Numbered from the stretch's first letter, positions 1 through 6,774 are shown. The stretch is DNA of 6,853 nucleotides from Pseudomonadota bacterium (GCA_023454395.1 JAEYFY010000365.1:1-6853); one strand, 5' to 3'. Translations and numbers: made by a program. The notes: generated by a model from the letters alone, not told the origin.

Positions 1-131
1 GTTTGGGATGCGCGTTTGTTATCCCATTCCATTTCGATATCGAACACTAATTTTTGTTTTATGGTTTTTTCCCAATCATAAACACCGATTGTGGTTATTA
101 CTGATAATTGCTCAATAAATACGATATCCAT
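1..131 (-). CDS. folB: Dihydroneopterin aldolase FolB, N-terminal part (gene runs off the window)
   Basis: FolB cleaves 7,8-dihydroneopterin to 6-hydroxymethyl-7,8-dihydropterin and glycolaldehyde in cytoplasmic tetrahydrofolate synthesis; it can also epimerise the substrate. Reading the minus strand from the ATG at 131 gives 43 codons with no stop. The peptide begins MDIVFIEQLSVITTIGVYDW, which matches the start of E. coli FolB as I recall it and includes the conserved IGVYDWE segment near residues 15-21. The remaining roughly two thirds of the protein, including the catalytic lysine, lies beyond position 1. The gene is divergent from plsY across a 104-base gap. A weak purine-rich ribosome site (AAGAGATG on the minus strand) lies just upstream of the ATG. 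The identification is firm for such a short fragment, but whether the rest of the gene is intact cannot be seen. Confidence 0.93.
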   Translation of the reverse strand, partial: MDIVFIEQLSVITTIGVYDWEKTIKQKLVFDIEMEWDNKRASQ

Positions 132-155
132 CACGTCATCTCTTATTTTTTCTGC

Positions 156-178
156 TCATCGGATACCACTTCCGATGA
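156..178. repeat. Perfect 8-bp inverted repeat between divergent folB and plsY
   Basis: TCATCGGA (156-163) and TCCGATGA (171-178) are exact reverse complements separated by 7 bases. The repeat sits in the short divergent spacer, 25 bases before the folB ATG and 57 bases before the plsY ATG. It could be an operator shared by both genes or a hairpin in either leader. No T-run follows on either strand, so it is not an obvious terminator. I do not recognise a known regulator site. Confidence 0.5.
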
Positions 179-235
179 AATATGCGTATTATCCATACAT
201 GCCTAACGAACTTACATAAACATTGGAGAATACAA

Positions 236-892
236 ATGAGTGCTAACGCACTTGGAATGATCATCTTCGCCTACTTGTGCGGCTCAATCTCCAGCGCGAT
301 ATTGATTTGCCGACTGGCAAGACTCCCTGATCCAAGAAAATTTGGCTCTGGCAATCCCGGAGCAACTAACGTCCTACGTATTGGAGGAAAGGCAGCCGCT
401 GCAGCCGTTCTTATTTGTGACGTCCTCAAAGGGATGATCCCTGTTTGGCTCGCCTATTACTTAAATGTGCCTCCTTTTTACCTCGGCATTGTCGCAATAG
501 CGGCTTGTCTAGGTCATATTTATCCTGTTTTTTTCCACTTTAAAGGCGGAAAAGGCGTAGCCACTGCATTTGGTGCTATCGCTGCCATTGGTTGGGATTT
601 AAGTGGGCTTATCGCAGGAACATGGTTACTCACCGTCTTACTGAGTGGCTATTCATCGCTTGGTGCGATTATCAGCGCACTGCTTGCCCCTTTCTATGTT
701 TGGTGGTTTAAACCAGAATTCACTTATCCCGTTGCTTTATTATCATGTCTGGTACTTTACCGTCATCACGACAATATTCAACGTTTATGGCGTGGTCAAG
801 AGAGCCGAATCTGGCATAAATTAAAGAAAAAGACTGAAAAAACAGAAAAAGAGATTATTCAAGAAGCTAAAGAGCAAGAAAAAGAAGATTAA
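236..892 (+). CDS. plsY: Acyl-phosphate:glycerol-3-phosphate acyltransferase PlsY
   Basis: PlsY is an inner-membrane enzyme that moves an acyl group from acyl-phosphate (made by PlsX) to glycerol-3-phosphate, giving lysophosphatidic acid, the first step of phospholipid synthesis. The 218-residue product is hydrophobic with several membrane segments. It shows the three family motifs: [12 protein letters not shown] at 37-48, a GHIYPVFF...GGKGVAT segment at 93-110, and RHHDNIQRL at 176-184. The ATG at 236 is chosen because MSANALGM aligns with the E. coli start and GGAG at 225-228 lies 7 bases upstream. An in-frame ATG at 182 would add 18 residues unlike the family and has no such site. The product is about 13 residues longer than the E. 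coli protein (205 as I recall); the difference is a Lys/Glu-rich tail at about 195-218. It is convergent with tsaD and shares a terminator with it. Confidence 0.96.
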   Translation: MSANALGMIIFAYLCGSISSAILICRLARLPDPRKFGSGNPGATNVLRIGGKAAAAAVLICDVLKGMIPVWLAYYLNVPPFYLGIVAIAACLGHIYPVFFHFKGGKGVATAFGAIAAIGWDLSGLIAGTWLLTVLLSGYSSLGAIISALLAPFYVWWFKPEFTYPVALLSCLVLYRHHDNIQRLWRGQESRIWHKLKKKTEKTEKEIIQEAKEQEKED

Positions 893-923
893 TCTCACCA
901 AATCGTAAAGATAGGATGGATAA

Positions 924-952
924 AAAAGCCACTTTTCAGTGGCTTTTCTTTT
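924..952. terminator. Bidirectional intrinsic terminator between plsY and tsaD
   Basis: AAAAGCCACT (924-933) and AGTGGCTTTT (938-947) form a perfect 10-bp stem with a TTTC tetraloop. On the plus strand the stem runs into TTTTCTTTT, ending plsY transcripts 32 bases after the stop codon. On the minus strand the A-run at 922-927 becomes a T-tract, ending tsaD transcripts 26 bases after its stop. Its place between two convergent genes fits a shared terminator. Confidence 0.92.
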
Positions 953-972
953 ACTACTGACGTACTGACGCG

Positions 973-1995
973 CTACTTATTTTCAAGTGCTGGCAACTCA
1001 GCTAAAGGCCAACGCGGTCTTACTGTTACGCTTAATGGACCTTCTGTACCGCCTTTAAAGCGGATCATTCCAGCTAGTGCAATCATTGCACCATTATCAG
1101 TACACAATTCTGGGCGCGCATAAAAAACTTCGCCACCTAATTGCTTCATTACGGTTTCCATTTTTGCACGTAATGTACGATTAGCACTTACACCACCCGC
1201 CATCACTAAACGTTTAAAGCCTGTTTGTTCTAAAGCTCTACGACATTTTATCGCAAGCGTATCAACAACCGCATCTTCAAATGCCCGTGCAATATCAGCG
1301 CGAGTTTGGTCTGAATCATCATTTTGACGAATAGTATTAGCCGCAAAGGTTTTTAACCCCGAGAAACTAAAATCAAGTCCCGGTCTATCTGTCATTGGGC
1401 GAGGAAAGACAAAGCGACCTTCTGTGCCTTGTTGCGCCATTTTCGATAAAACTGGGCCGCCAGGGTAATCTAATCCCAACAGTTTTGCTGTTTTATCAAA
1501 AGCTTCACCAGCAGCATCATCAATAGATTCACCTAATAAGGTGTATTCGCCAATTCCTGTTACGCTAATTAACTGTGTATGCCCACCAGAAACCAAAAGT
1601 GCCACAAATGGAAACTCTGGTGTTTTCTCTTCAAGCATTGGTGCCAATAAATGACCTTCCATATGATGAACAGGAATAGCGGGAACATCCCACGCAAAAG
1701 CCAATGAGCGCCCAATGGTTGCGCCTACAAGCAGCGCACCAACAAGACCGGGGCCAGCAGTATAAGCAACAGCATCAATATCTTGTGCTGTAAGATTTGC
1801 TTCTTTCAGTGCCGCTTGAATAAGCGGTACTGTTTTACGGATATGATCCCGTGAAGCAAGTTCAGGAACTACTCCACCATAATCGGCGTGCAGTTTAATC
1901 TGACTATAAAGTTGATTCGCTAATAGACCGGCTTTATCATCGTAAATTGCGATACCGGTTTCATCGCAAGATGTTTCAATACCTAAAACTCGCAT
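973..1995 (-). CDS. tsaD: tRNA N6-threonylcarbamoyladenosine (t6A) transferase subunit TsaD
   Basis: TsaD (formerly YgjD/Gcp) works with TsaB and TsaE to transfer the threonylcarbamoyl group from the TsaC product to A37 of tRNAs that read ANN codons. This cytoplasmic modification is essential in E. coli. The 340-residue product is the usual length. It opens with [14 protein letters not shown], typical of the ASKHA-fold Kae1/TsaD family. The metal ligands are present: H111 and H115 in HMEGH, and D300 in CTDNGAM. The nucleotide-binding SGGHT (136-140) and the GLDYPGG segment (174-180) are also intact. The start at 1995 matches the family, and GGAAG on the minus strand (2004-2000) lies 4 bases before the ATG. 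The gene is divergent from rpsU and convergent with plsY. In E. coli, as I recall, the ttd tartrate genes separate plsY from tsaD; here only the terminator does. Confidence 0.98.
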   Translation of the reverse strand: MRVLGIETSCDETGIAIYDDKAGLLANQLYSQIKLHADYGGVVPELASRDHIRKTVPLIQAALKEANLTAQDIDAVAYTAGPGLVGALLVGATIGRSLAFAWDVPAIPVHHMEGHLLAPMLEEKTPEFPFVALLVSGGHTQLISVTGIGEYTLLGESIDDAAGEAFDKTAKLLGLDYPGGPVLSKMAQQGTEGRFVFPRPMTDRPGLDFSFSGLKTFAANTIRQNDDSDQTRADIARAFEDAVVDTLAIKCRRALEQTGFKRLVMAGGVSANRTLRAKMETVMKQLGGEVFYARPELCTDNGAMIALAGMIRFKGGTEGPLSVTVRPRWPLAELPALENK

Positions 1996-2096
1996 GACGC
2001 TTCCAAATTCTTCTTCGCTAACTCGCGTAATGAATCGATTGTATCATTATTTCGGTGATTTTATACGCCTTCGCAACATCTTTTACATACCAGCAT

Positions 2097-2125
2097 GTGA
2101 CAAATTCCTTTTTCTGGTCTATAAT
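2097..2125 (+). promoter_or_regulatory. Sigma-70 promoter P1 of the rpsU-dnaG-rpoD operon
   Basis: The -35 box GTGACA (2097-2102, five of six consensus bases) and the perfect -10 box TATAAT (2120-2125) are 17 bases apart, the optimal spacing. The predicted start is near 2132, giving a leader of about 205 bases that contains the long hairpin at 2164-2211. E. coli also has tandem promoters ahead of rpsU. The assignment rests on consensus match and position only. Confidence 0.75.
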
Positions 2126-2163
2126 TATTCACCTATTTTAAGTGATTTAAATGTGTGGTTAGC

Positions 2164-2211
2164 GACTTTCGCTTTTTGTGTACTCCCAAAAAAGACACAA
2201 AAGTGAGAGTT
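2164..2211 (+). other. Long stem-loop in the P1 leader of rpsU
   Basis: Bases 2165-2172 pair with 2203-2210, and 2174-2181 pair with 2195-2202, giving 16 pairs with one bulged T (2173), two G-T wobbles and a 13-base loop; a further G-T pair (2164/2211) can close the base. The distal half, TTTTGTGT with ACACAAAA, is perfect. It lies downstream of P1 but upstream of P2, so only P1 transcripts would carry it. No continuous T-run follows, so it does not look like a standard terminator. Its function is unknown; it may affect mRNA stability or attenuation. Confidence 0.5.
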
Positions 2212-2234
2212 TGCGTTTCAATTTTGTGCATCTC

Positions 2235-2264
2235 TTTACAAAGTGCCCTGCTTTGAAGTAAAAT
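2235..2264 (+). promoter_or_regulatory. Sigma-70 promoter P2 of the rpsU-dnaG-rpoD operon
   Basis: The -35 box TTTACA (2235-2240) and -10 box TAAAAT (2259-2264) each match five of six consensus bases and are 18 bases apart. The predicted start is near 2271, about 67 bases before the rpsU ATG. The TAAAATTCCGCACC stretch that follows resembles the E. coli rpsU promoter region as I remember it, which supports a conserved promoter. Confidence 0.75.
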
Positions 2265-2285
2265 TCCGCACCATTTTAAATGTCG

Positions 2286-2306
2286 GCTGGCTTAAATAAT
2301 GCCAGC
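2286..2306 (+). other. Short hairpin in the rpsU leader
   Basis: GCTGGC (2286-2291) pairs with GCCAGC (2301-2306) around a 9-base AT-rich loop. The hairpin would form in transcripts from both promoters, about 17 bases before the ribosome site. I recall the same GCTGGC/GCCAGC pair in the E. coli rpsU leader. Conservation suggests a role in mRNA stability or translation, but none is shown here. Confidence 0.5.
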
Positions 2307-2323
2307 GCAAACCGATTTCTATT

Positions 2324-2553
<230 letters not shown>

Positions 2554-2603
2554 TATTTTGCGGCTTGTACCGCAACGTATGCAGACACTGTAGTCGCAGT
2601 TAA

Positions 2604-2633
2604 AGGCCGTGCTTTCTTCTGAGAGCGCGGCTT
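2604..2633 (+). terminator. Attenuating terminator (T1) between rpsU and dnaG
   Basis: GCCGTGCTTT (2606-2615) pairs with AGAGCGCGGC (2622-2631) over ten pairs including two G-T wobbles, with further pairs possible at base and loop. Only TTATTCTC follows, a poor T-tract, so leaky termination is expected. E. coli has a comparable terminator here that lets a minority of transcripts reach dnaG and rpoD. The hairpin ends 32 bases before the dnaG ATG. Confidence 0.8.
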
Positions 2634-2665
2634 ATTCTCGTTCAACAACAGGCGTAAAAGGGCTT

Positions 2666-4414
2666 ATGGCTGGACGAATTCCACGTTCATTTATCAATGA
2701 TTTGCTAGCTCGAACCGATATCATCGATCTTATCGACGCTCGCGTGCCGTTAAAAAAACAAGGCAAAAATCATTCAGCGTGTTGTCCGTTTCATAATGAA
2801 AAAACGCCCTCTTTCACAGTAAATAGCGACAAACAGTTTTACCACTGTTTTGGTTGCGGCGCGCATGGCAATGCTATTGATTTTTTGATGAATTACGACA
2901 GGCTCGATTTTGTCGAAACCATTGAAGAGTTAGCAGCAATGCATGGGTTAGAAGTTCCTTATGAATCAGGAACAAGCAGTAGCCCTATTGAACGACATAT
3001 AAGACAAAATCTCTATCAAGTGATGGAGAAATTGAATCAGTATTATAGTAGCGCTCTCAATAAACCTGATGCACAGGAAGCAAGAAACTACCTTGCGCAT
3101 CGTGGGCTTAGTGAAGATATTATTACCCGTTTTTCTATTGGATTTGTACCAGCAGGTTGGGATAACGCCCTAAAACGTTTTGGTCAAAGTGCCGATAATA
3201 AAGCCTTACTTCTTGAAGCGGGTATGGTAATAACTAACGATAATGGTCGTACTTATGATCGTTTTCGCCAACGAGTCATGTTTCCTATCCGAGATAGACG
3301 TGGTCGTGTTATTGCCTTTGGTGGACGTGTTTTAGGTGATGATTTACCTAAATACTTAAACTCACCAGAAACAGAGATATTCCATAAAGGACGTCAACTT
3401 TACGGGCTTTATGAAGCACAACAATCTAATAATAATGTCACAAAGCTATTAGTTGTTGAAGGTTATATGGATGTTGTGGCATTAGCGCAGTTTGGTATTG
3501 ATTATGCCGTTGCCTCATTAGGAACTTCCACCACAGCAGAACATATCCAGTTGCTCTTTCGGACAACGGATAACATTATTTGCTGCTATGATGGAGACAG
3601 AGCTGGACGTGATGCCGCATGGCGAGCATTAGAAACCGCCCTTCCTTTTTTAAATGATGGTCGCTCTTTACGTTTTATGTTTTTACCCGAAAGTGATGAT
3701 CCTGATTCATTGGTTCGTCGTGAAGGTAAAGACGCTTTTGAAAAGCGTATGGAACAAGCACATTCATTATCAGAATTTTTATTTGATTCACTCGTTCCTC
3801 AAGTGGATCTAAGTACTCAAGAAGGCAATGGTAAGCTATATAGTTTAGCCCGACCATTAATAGATAAGATCCCAAGTGAAACTTTGCGTCTATATTTATT
3901 AAGAGAACTTGGAAGCTTAACGGGAAATCCCGATATTGAGCAAATGGATCGTTTATTTGGTAGAACGCCGGTTAATCACGAGTTATCGTATCAACCGACA
4001 AAATTACGCACAACGCCGATGCGTATATTGATTGCCCTATTGATACAAAACCCAGAGTTCTCTAAATTAGTGCCCCCTCTCGAGGGATTAAGTACAGAAA
4101 AAATTGCAGGTCTATCACTTTTTATTGAATTAGTTTCTGTTTGCCAAGCACAACCAGGCCTGAATACAGGACAGATTATCGAACTCTATAGAGAGAATAA
4201 ATTCGGTAAACAGCTTGAAAAATTGGCAATGTGGAACGATATAGATATAGATGAGATTGCAGAGAAAACCTTTACAGACACGTTAGATCATCTTTTTTTA
4301 ACCGCAATGGATGAACGTTTAAACGCGCTTATTGCGAAAGAGAGAACAGAAGGCCTAACGCAAGATGAACGCGAAGAAGTCCAATTGATAATACAGGCAC
4401 GCGTTAAAAAGTAA
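2666..4414 (+). CDS. dnaG: DNA primase DnaG
   Basis: DnaG makes the short RNA primers for leading- and lagging-strand DNA synthesis and is recruited to the fork by the DnaB helicase. The 582-residue product has the standard three parts. An N-terminal zinc domain (about 1-110) has ligands C40, H43, C61 and C64. The catalytic TOPRIM core (about 111-430) has E265 in EGYMD, D309 and D311 in DGD, and D345 and D347 in DPD. A more divergent C-terminal DnaB-binding domain spans about 448-582. The ATG at 2666 gives MAGRIPRSFINDLLARTD, matching E. coli. A GTG at 2609 would add 19 unrelated residues encoded by the terminator hairpin. The ribosome site AAGGG (2658-2662) is only 3 bases from the ATG, which should limit translation, in keeping with the low level of primase. 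The 3' part contains a heat-shock promoter for rpoD. Confidence 0.98.
   Translation: MAGRIPRSFINDLLARTDIIDLIDARVPLKKQGKNHSACCPFHNEKTPSFTVNSDKQFYHCFGCGAHGNAIDFLMNYDRLDFVETIEELAAMHGLEVPYESGTSSSPIERHIRQNLYQVMEKLNQYYSSALNKPDAQEARNYLAHRGLSEDIITRFSIGFVPAGWDNALKRFGQSADNKALLLEAGMVITNDNGRTYDRFRQRVMFPIRDRRGRVIAFGGRVLGDDLPKYLNSPETEIFHKGRQLYGLYEAQQSNNNVTKLLVVEGYMDVVALAQFGIDYAVASLGTSTTAEHIQLLFRTTDNIICCYDGDRAGRDAAWRALETALPFLNDGRSLRFMFLPESDDPDSLVRREGKDAFEKRMEQAHSLSEFLFDSLVPQVDLSTQEGNGKLYSLARPLIDKIPSETLRLYLLRELGSLTGNPDIEQMDRLFGRTPVNHELSYQPTKLRTTPMRILIALLIQNPEFSKLVPPLEGLSTEKIAGLSLFIELVSVCQAQPGLNTGQIIELYRENKFGKQLEKLAMWNDIDIDEIAEKTFTDTLDHLFLTAMDERLNALIAKERTEGLTQDEREEVQLIIQARVKK
4214..4243 (+). promoter_or_regulatory. 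Sigma-32 heat-shock promoter for rpoD inside dnaG
   Basis: CTTGAA (4214-4219) matches the sigma-32 -35 core. After 15 bases comes AACGATATA (4235-4243), which lines up with the -10 of the E. coli rpoD heat-shock promoter (GACGATATA as I recall) in the same part of dnaG. The intervening AAATTGGCAATGTGG is also similar. Because it lies in codons for LEKLAMWNDI, protein conservation alone may explain part of the match. It would let sigma-70 be made during heat shock independently of the upstream promoters. Confidence 0.55.
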
Positions 4415-4478
4415 ACACAGAATTAAGATTAAAAACACGGCTTAATTGCCGCTATCGGTAGATACTAAAAACCTACAT

Positions 4479-4530
4479 TTGCTACGCTGAGGGGACCGTA
4501 GCAATCGACAATGAAAATGCCCCTCCGTAG
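4479..4530 (+). other. Structured dnaG-rpoD spacer with two competing RNA folds
   Basis: Fold A is a perfect 8-bp hairpin, TTGCTACG (4479-4486) with CGTAGCAA (4497-4504), around a 10-base loop. Fold B pairs CTACG (4482-4486) plus GAGGGG (4489-4494) with CCCCTCCGTAG (4520-4530), eleven pairs with a 2-base bulge. They share 4482-4486 and are mutually exclusive in that segment, because CCGTAG occurs twice (4496-4501 and 4526-4531). Alternatively fold A can stay while its loop GAGGGG pairs with CCCCTC, forming a pseudoknot. In E. coli this spacer is a site of RNase E processing that separates dnaG and rpoD mRNA. A related role is an inference. Confidence 0.5.
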
Positions 4531-4600
4531 TTATTGTTGGCTGAACAGTTATCGCCGACCGACACCAACCCAAATTACTTTGAAGTGTGGATACCGTCTT

Positions 4601-6457
4601 ATGGAGCAAAACCCGCAGTCACAGCTGAAGCTACTTGTTACTAAAGGTAAGGAGCAAGGCTACCTGACCTATGCTGAGGTCAATGACCATCTGCCGGAAG
4701 ATATCGTCGATTCAGATCAAATCGAAGACATCATCCAGATGATTAACGACATGGGCATTCAGGTTATGGAAGAAGCACCTGACGCCGATGATCTGATGCT
4801 GGCAGAAAATTCAAATGATACTGATGATGATGCTGCAGAAGCCGCAGCTCAGGTGCTTTCTAGTGTAGAATCTGAGATTGGCCGTACAACCGACCCTGTG
4901 CGTATGTATATGCGCGAAATGGGTACCGTTGAACTGCTCACCCGGGAAGGTGAAATTGATATCGCAAAACGCATTGAAGATGGTATTAACCAAGTTCAAT
5001 GTTCTGTTGCAGAATATCCTGAAGCAATTACATATCTTCTTGAACAGTATGATCGTGTTGAAGCTGGCGAAGCACGTCTTTCAGACTTAATTACTGCGTT
5101 TATTGACCCTAATGCCGAAGAAATGGCAGAAAGTGAAGATGTCAATTTAGGCAAAGAAGATGATGAAGTTGCCGATGACGCTGAAGACGAAGATGAAGAT
5201 GAAGACGAAGATGGCGACAATGACAGCGATAGCGATGACGATAACAGCATCGATCCTGAATTAGCGCGCCAGAAGTTTACTGAGCTTCGTGAGCAATACG
5301 AAAAAACTCGCCAAACTATCAAGGCGAAAGGTCGTAACCACAAAGATACAGAGCTTGAAATCTTATTGTTATCTGAAATTTTCAAACAGTTCCGTTTAGT
5401 ACCGAAACAGTTTGATTATTTAGTTAACAACATGCGTGACATGATGGACAGAGTTCGTGCTCAAGAGCGTCACATCATGCGTCTTTGTGTTGATCAAGTT
5501 AAGATGCCAAAGAAAAACTTCATTACGCTGTTTACAGGTAACGAAACCAATGACACATGGTTCACTGCTGCTCGTGCAATGAATAAGCCTTGGTCTGAAA
5601 AGCTGGCAGGTATTGAAGAAGAAGTACAACGCAGTCTACAAAAACTGCAACAAATTGAAGTTGAAACTGGACTGACAATCGAACAGGTTAAAGATATTAA
5701 CCGTCGTATGTCTATCGGTGAAGCAAAAGCACGTCGTGCGAAAAAAGAGATGGTCGAAGCGAACTTACGTCTCGTTATCTCTATCGCGAAAAAATATACC
5801 AACCGTGGCTTACAGTTCCTTGACCTCATTCAGGAAGGGAATATCGGTCTGATGAAAGCGGTTGATAAATTTGAATACCGTCGTGGTTATAAATTCTCAA
5901 CTTATGCAACATGGTGGATCCGTCAGGCAATTACTCGTTCAATCGCGGATCAGGCGCGTACAATTCGTATCCCTGTTCACATGATCGAAACGATTAATAA
6001 ACTGAACCGTATCTCGCGTCAAATGTTGCAAGAGATGGGACGAGAGCCTTCACCAGAAGAGCTAGCAGAACGCATGCTGATGCCTGAAGATAAAATCCGT
6101 AAGGTACTGAAAATCGCTAAAGAACCAATCTCCATGGAAACACCAATCGGTGACGATGAAGATTCACATTTAGGTGATTTTATCGAGGATACTACTCTCG
6201 AATTACCACTGGATTCTGCAACATCAGAAAGCTTACGTTCAGCAACTCACGAAGTGTTAGCAGGTTTAACATTACGTGAAGCGAAAGTCCTGCGTATGCG
6301 TTTTGGTATCGATATGAATACCGACCATACCTTGGAAGAAGTGGGCAAACAGTTTGATGTTACCCGTGAACGTATTCGTCAGATTGAAGCGAAGGCTCTG
6401 CGTAAATTACGCCACCCAAGCCGTTCTGAAGTGTTACGTAGCTTCCTTGATGAGTAA
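4601..6457 (+). CDS. rpoD: Primary RNA polymerase sigma factor sigma-70 (RpoD)
   Basis: RpoD directs RNA polymerase to housekeeping promoters and melts the -10 region. The 618-residue product (E. coli 613 as I recall) has all family regions in order. Region 1.1 spans about 1-90 and region 1.2 begins near [11 protein letters not shown] (98-108). A non-conserved insert follows, with a very acidic stretch at about 180-214. Regions 2.1-2.4 span about 384-458, with W438/W439 for melting and Q442 and T445 for reading the -10. Region 3 follows, then region 4.2, whose helix-turn-helix [14 protein letters not shown] (581-594) has R589, E590 and R593 for the -35. The ATG at 4601 gives [10 protein letters not shown], as in E. 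coli. An in-frame ATG at 4511 would add 30 unrelated residues and has no well-placed ribosome site. The ribosome site is weak (GTGTGGAT, 4585-4592). It is the last gene of the operon. Confidence 0.99.
   Translation: MEQNPQSQLKLLVTKGKEQGYLTYAEVNDHLPEDIVDSDQIEDIIQMINDMGIQVMEEAPDADDLMLAENSNDTDDDAAEAAAQVLSSVESEIGRTTDPVRMYMREMGTVELLTREGEIDIAKRIEDGINQVQCSVAEYPEAITYLLEQYDRVEAGEARLSDLITAFIDPNAEEMAESEDVNLGKEDDEVADDAEDEDEDEDEDGDNDSDSDDDNSIDPELARQKFTELREQYEKTRQTIKAKGRNHKDTELEILLLSEIFKQFRLVPKQFDYLVNNMRDMMDRVRAQERHIMRLCVDQVKMPKKNFITLFTGNETNDTWFTAARAMNKPWSEKLAGIEEEVQRSLQKLQQIEVETGLTIEQVKDINRRMSIGEAKARRAKKEMVEANLRLVISIAKKYTNRGLQFLDLIQEGNIGLMKAVDKFEYRRGYKFSTYATWWIRQAITRSIADQARTIRIPVHMIETINKLNRISRQMLQEMGREPSPEELAERMLMPEDKIRKVLKIAKEPISMETPIGDDEDSHLGDFIEDTTLELPLDSATSESLRSATHEVLAGLTLREAKVLRMRFGIDMNTDHTLEEVGKQFDVTRERIRQIEAKALRKLRHPSRSEVLRSFLDE
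5183..5212 (+). repeat. In-frame hexanucleotide repeat (GAAGAY)x5 in rpoD
   Basis: Five tandem GAAGAC/GAAGAT units encode (Glu-Asp)5 at residues 195-204, inside the acidic part of the non-conserved sigma-70 region. Each unit is two codons, so gain or loss of a unit keeps the frame. This region is known to vary in length among relatives, so variation here is likely tolerated. Confidence 0.8.
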
Positions 6458-6486
6458 TCAACTTACTTTTCAATAAAAGTTATAAT

Positions 6487-6516
6487 AAACGCCTGTGATA
6501 TCACAGGCGTTTTTTT
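6487..6516 (+). terminator. Strong intrinsic terminator of the rpsU-dnaG-rpoD operon
   Basis: Positions 6487-6512 form a perfect 26-base palindrome centred on GATATC. As RNA it gives an 11-bp stem (AAACGCCTGTG with CACAGGCGTTT) with an ATAT loop, followed by seven consecutive T (6510-6516, partly in the stem). It begins 30 bases after the rpoD stop codon. On the minus strand it is followed only by a short A/T mixture, so it may act weakly in that direction too. Confidence 0.93.
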
Positions 6517-6540
6517 ATGGGATTTCGATACGGTATCAAC

Positions 6541-6564
6541 AATCTATCTAATCTAGGATAGATT
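6541..6564. repeat. 8-bp perfect inverted repeat downstream of rpoD
   Basis: AATCTATC (6541-6548) and GATAGATT (6557-6564) are exact reverse complements with an 8-base spacer. It is AT-rich and not followed by a clean T-run, so a terminator role is doubtful. Its function is unknown. Confidence 0.45.
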
Positions 6565-6732
6565 TCACCTACACATATTTATAAAAAATAGCCTTATTAT
6601 TTATATTATTGCACCTGTGCGTAAGCTTACCTATAAATCGTTACGCTATGTTATTGATATCACAGTTATTCTCTGTTTTATTTTTTTATTGTTTAGATTG
6701 AACAGAATTTGCGCATACAGTCATTCAAAGGC

Positions 6733-6761
6733 TAGACCTCGTGCCAAATGGCACGTATAAT
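6733..6761 (+). promoter_or_regulatory. Promoter of the tRNA-Ile2 gene, with a palindrome in its spacer
   Basis: A perfect -10 box TATAAT (6756-6761) lies 17 bases after TAGACC (6733-6738, four of six consensus bases). Transcription should start near 6768, a few bases before the mature tRNA. CGTGCCA (6740-6746) and TGGCACG (6749-6755) form a perfect palindrome that fills almost the whole spacer and abuts the -10 box. A protein bound there would block polymerase. Confidence 0.75.
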
Positions 6762-6774
6762 CACACTCCATTAA

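Larger units (their letters stand above)
6458..6774. other. Noncoding stretch between rpoD and tRNA-Ile2
   Basis: After the rpoD terminator there is AT-rich DNA without a credible gene on either strand, then the tRNA promoter. It holds several small inverted repeats: GATACGGTATC (6527-6537), AATCTATC with GATAGATT (6541-6548/6557-6564), GTAAGCTTAC (6621-6630), and GCGTAA with TTACGC (6619-6624/6641-6646). TGATATCACAG at 6655-6665 repeats 11 bases of the rpoD terminator. In E. coli, as I recall, mug lies between rpoD and ileX; no trace of it is visible here. Confidence 0.7.

Noticed and set aside
1994..2206. 70-codon plus-strand reading frame upstream of rpsU
   Set aside because: It has no ribosome site, overlaps the tsaD start and the P1 promoter, and its product resembles nothing I know.
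2609..2665. GTG start extending DnaG by 19 residues
   Set aside because: It lies within the terminator hairpin, and the family start MAGRIPR at 2666 has its own ribosome site.
3675..3875. 66-codon minus-strand frame inside dnaG
   Set aside because: It is a shadow frame fully covered by conserved dnaG coding sequence, with no ribosome site.
4511..4600. In-frame upstream ATG that would extend RpoD by 30 residues
   Set aside because: The added residues are unlike any sigma-70 N-terminus, the purine run GAGGGG is 16 bases away, and the ATG at 4601 matches the E. coli start.
4996..5385. 129-codon minus-strand frame rich in serine
   Set aside because: It is the antisense of the acidic GAN-codon stretch in rpoD, which automatically gives Ser-rich low complexity without stops.
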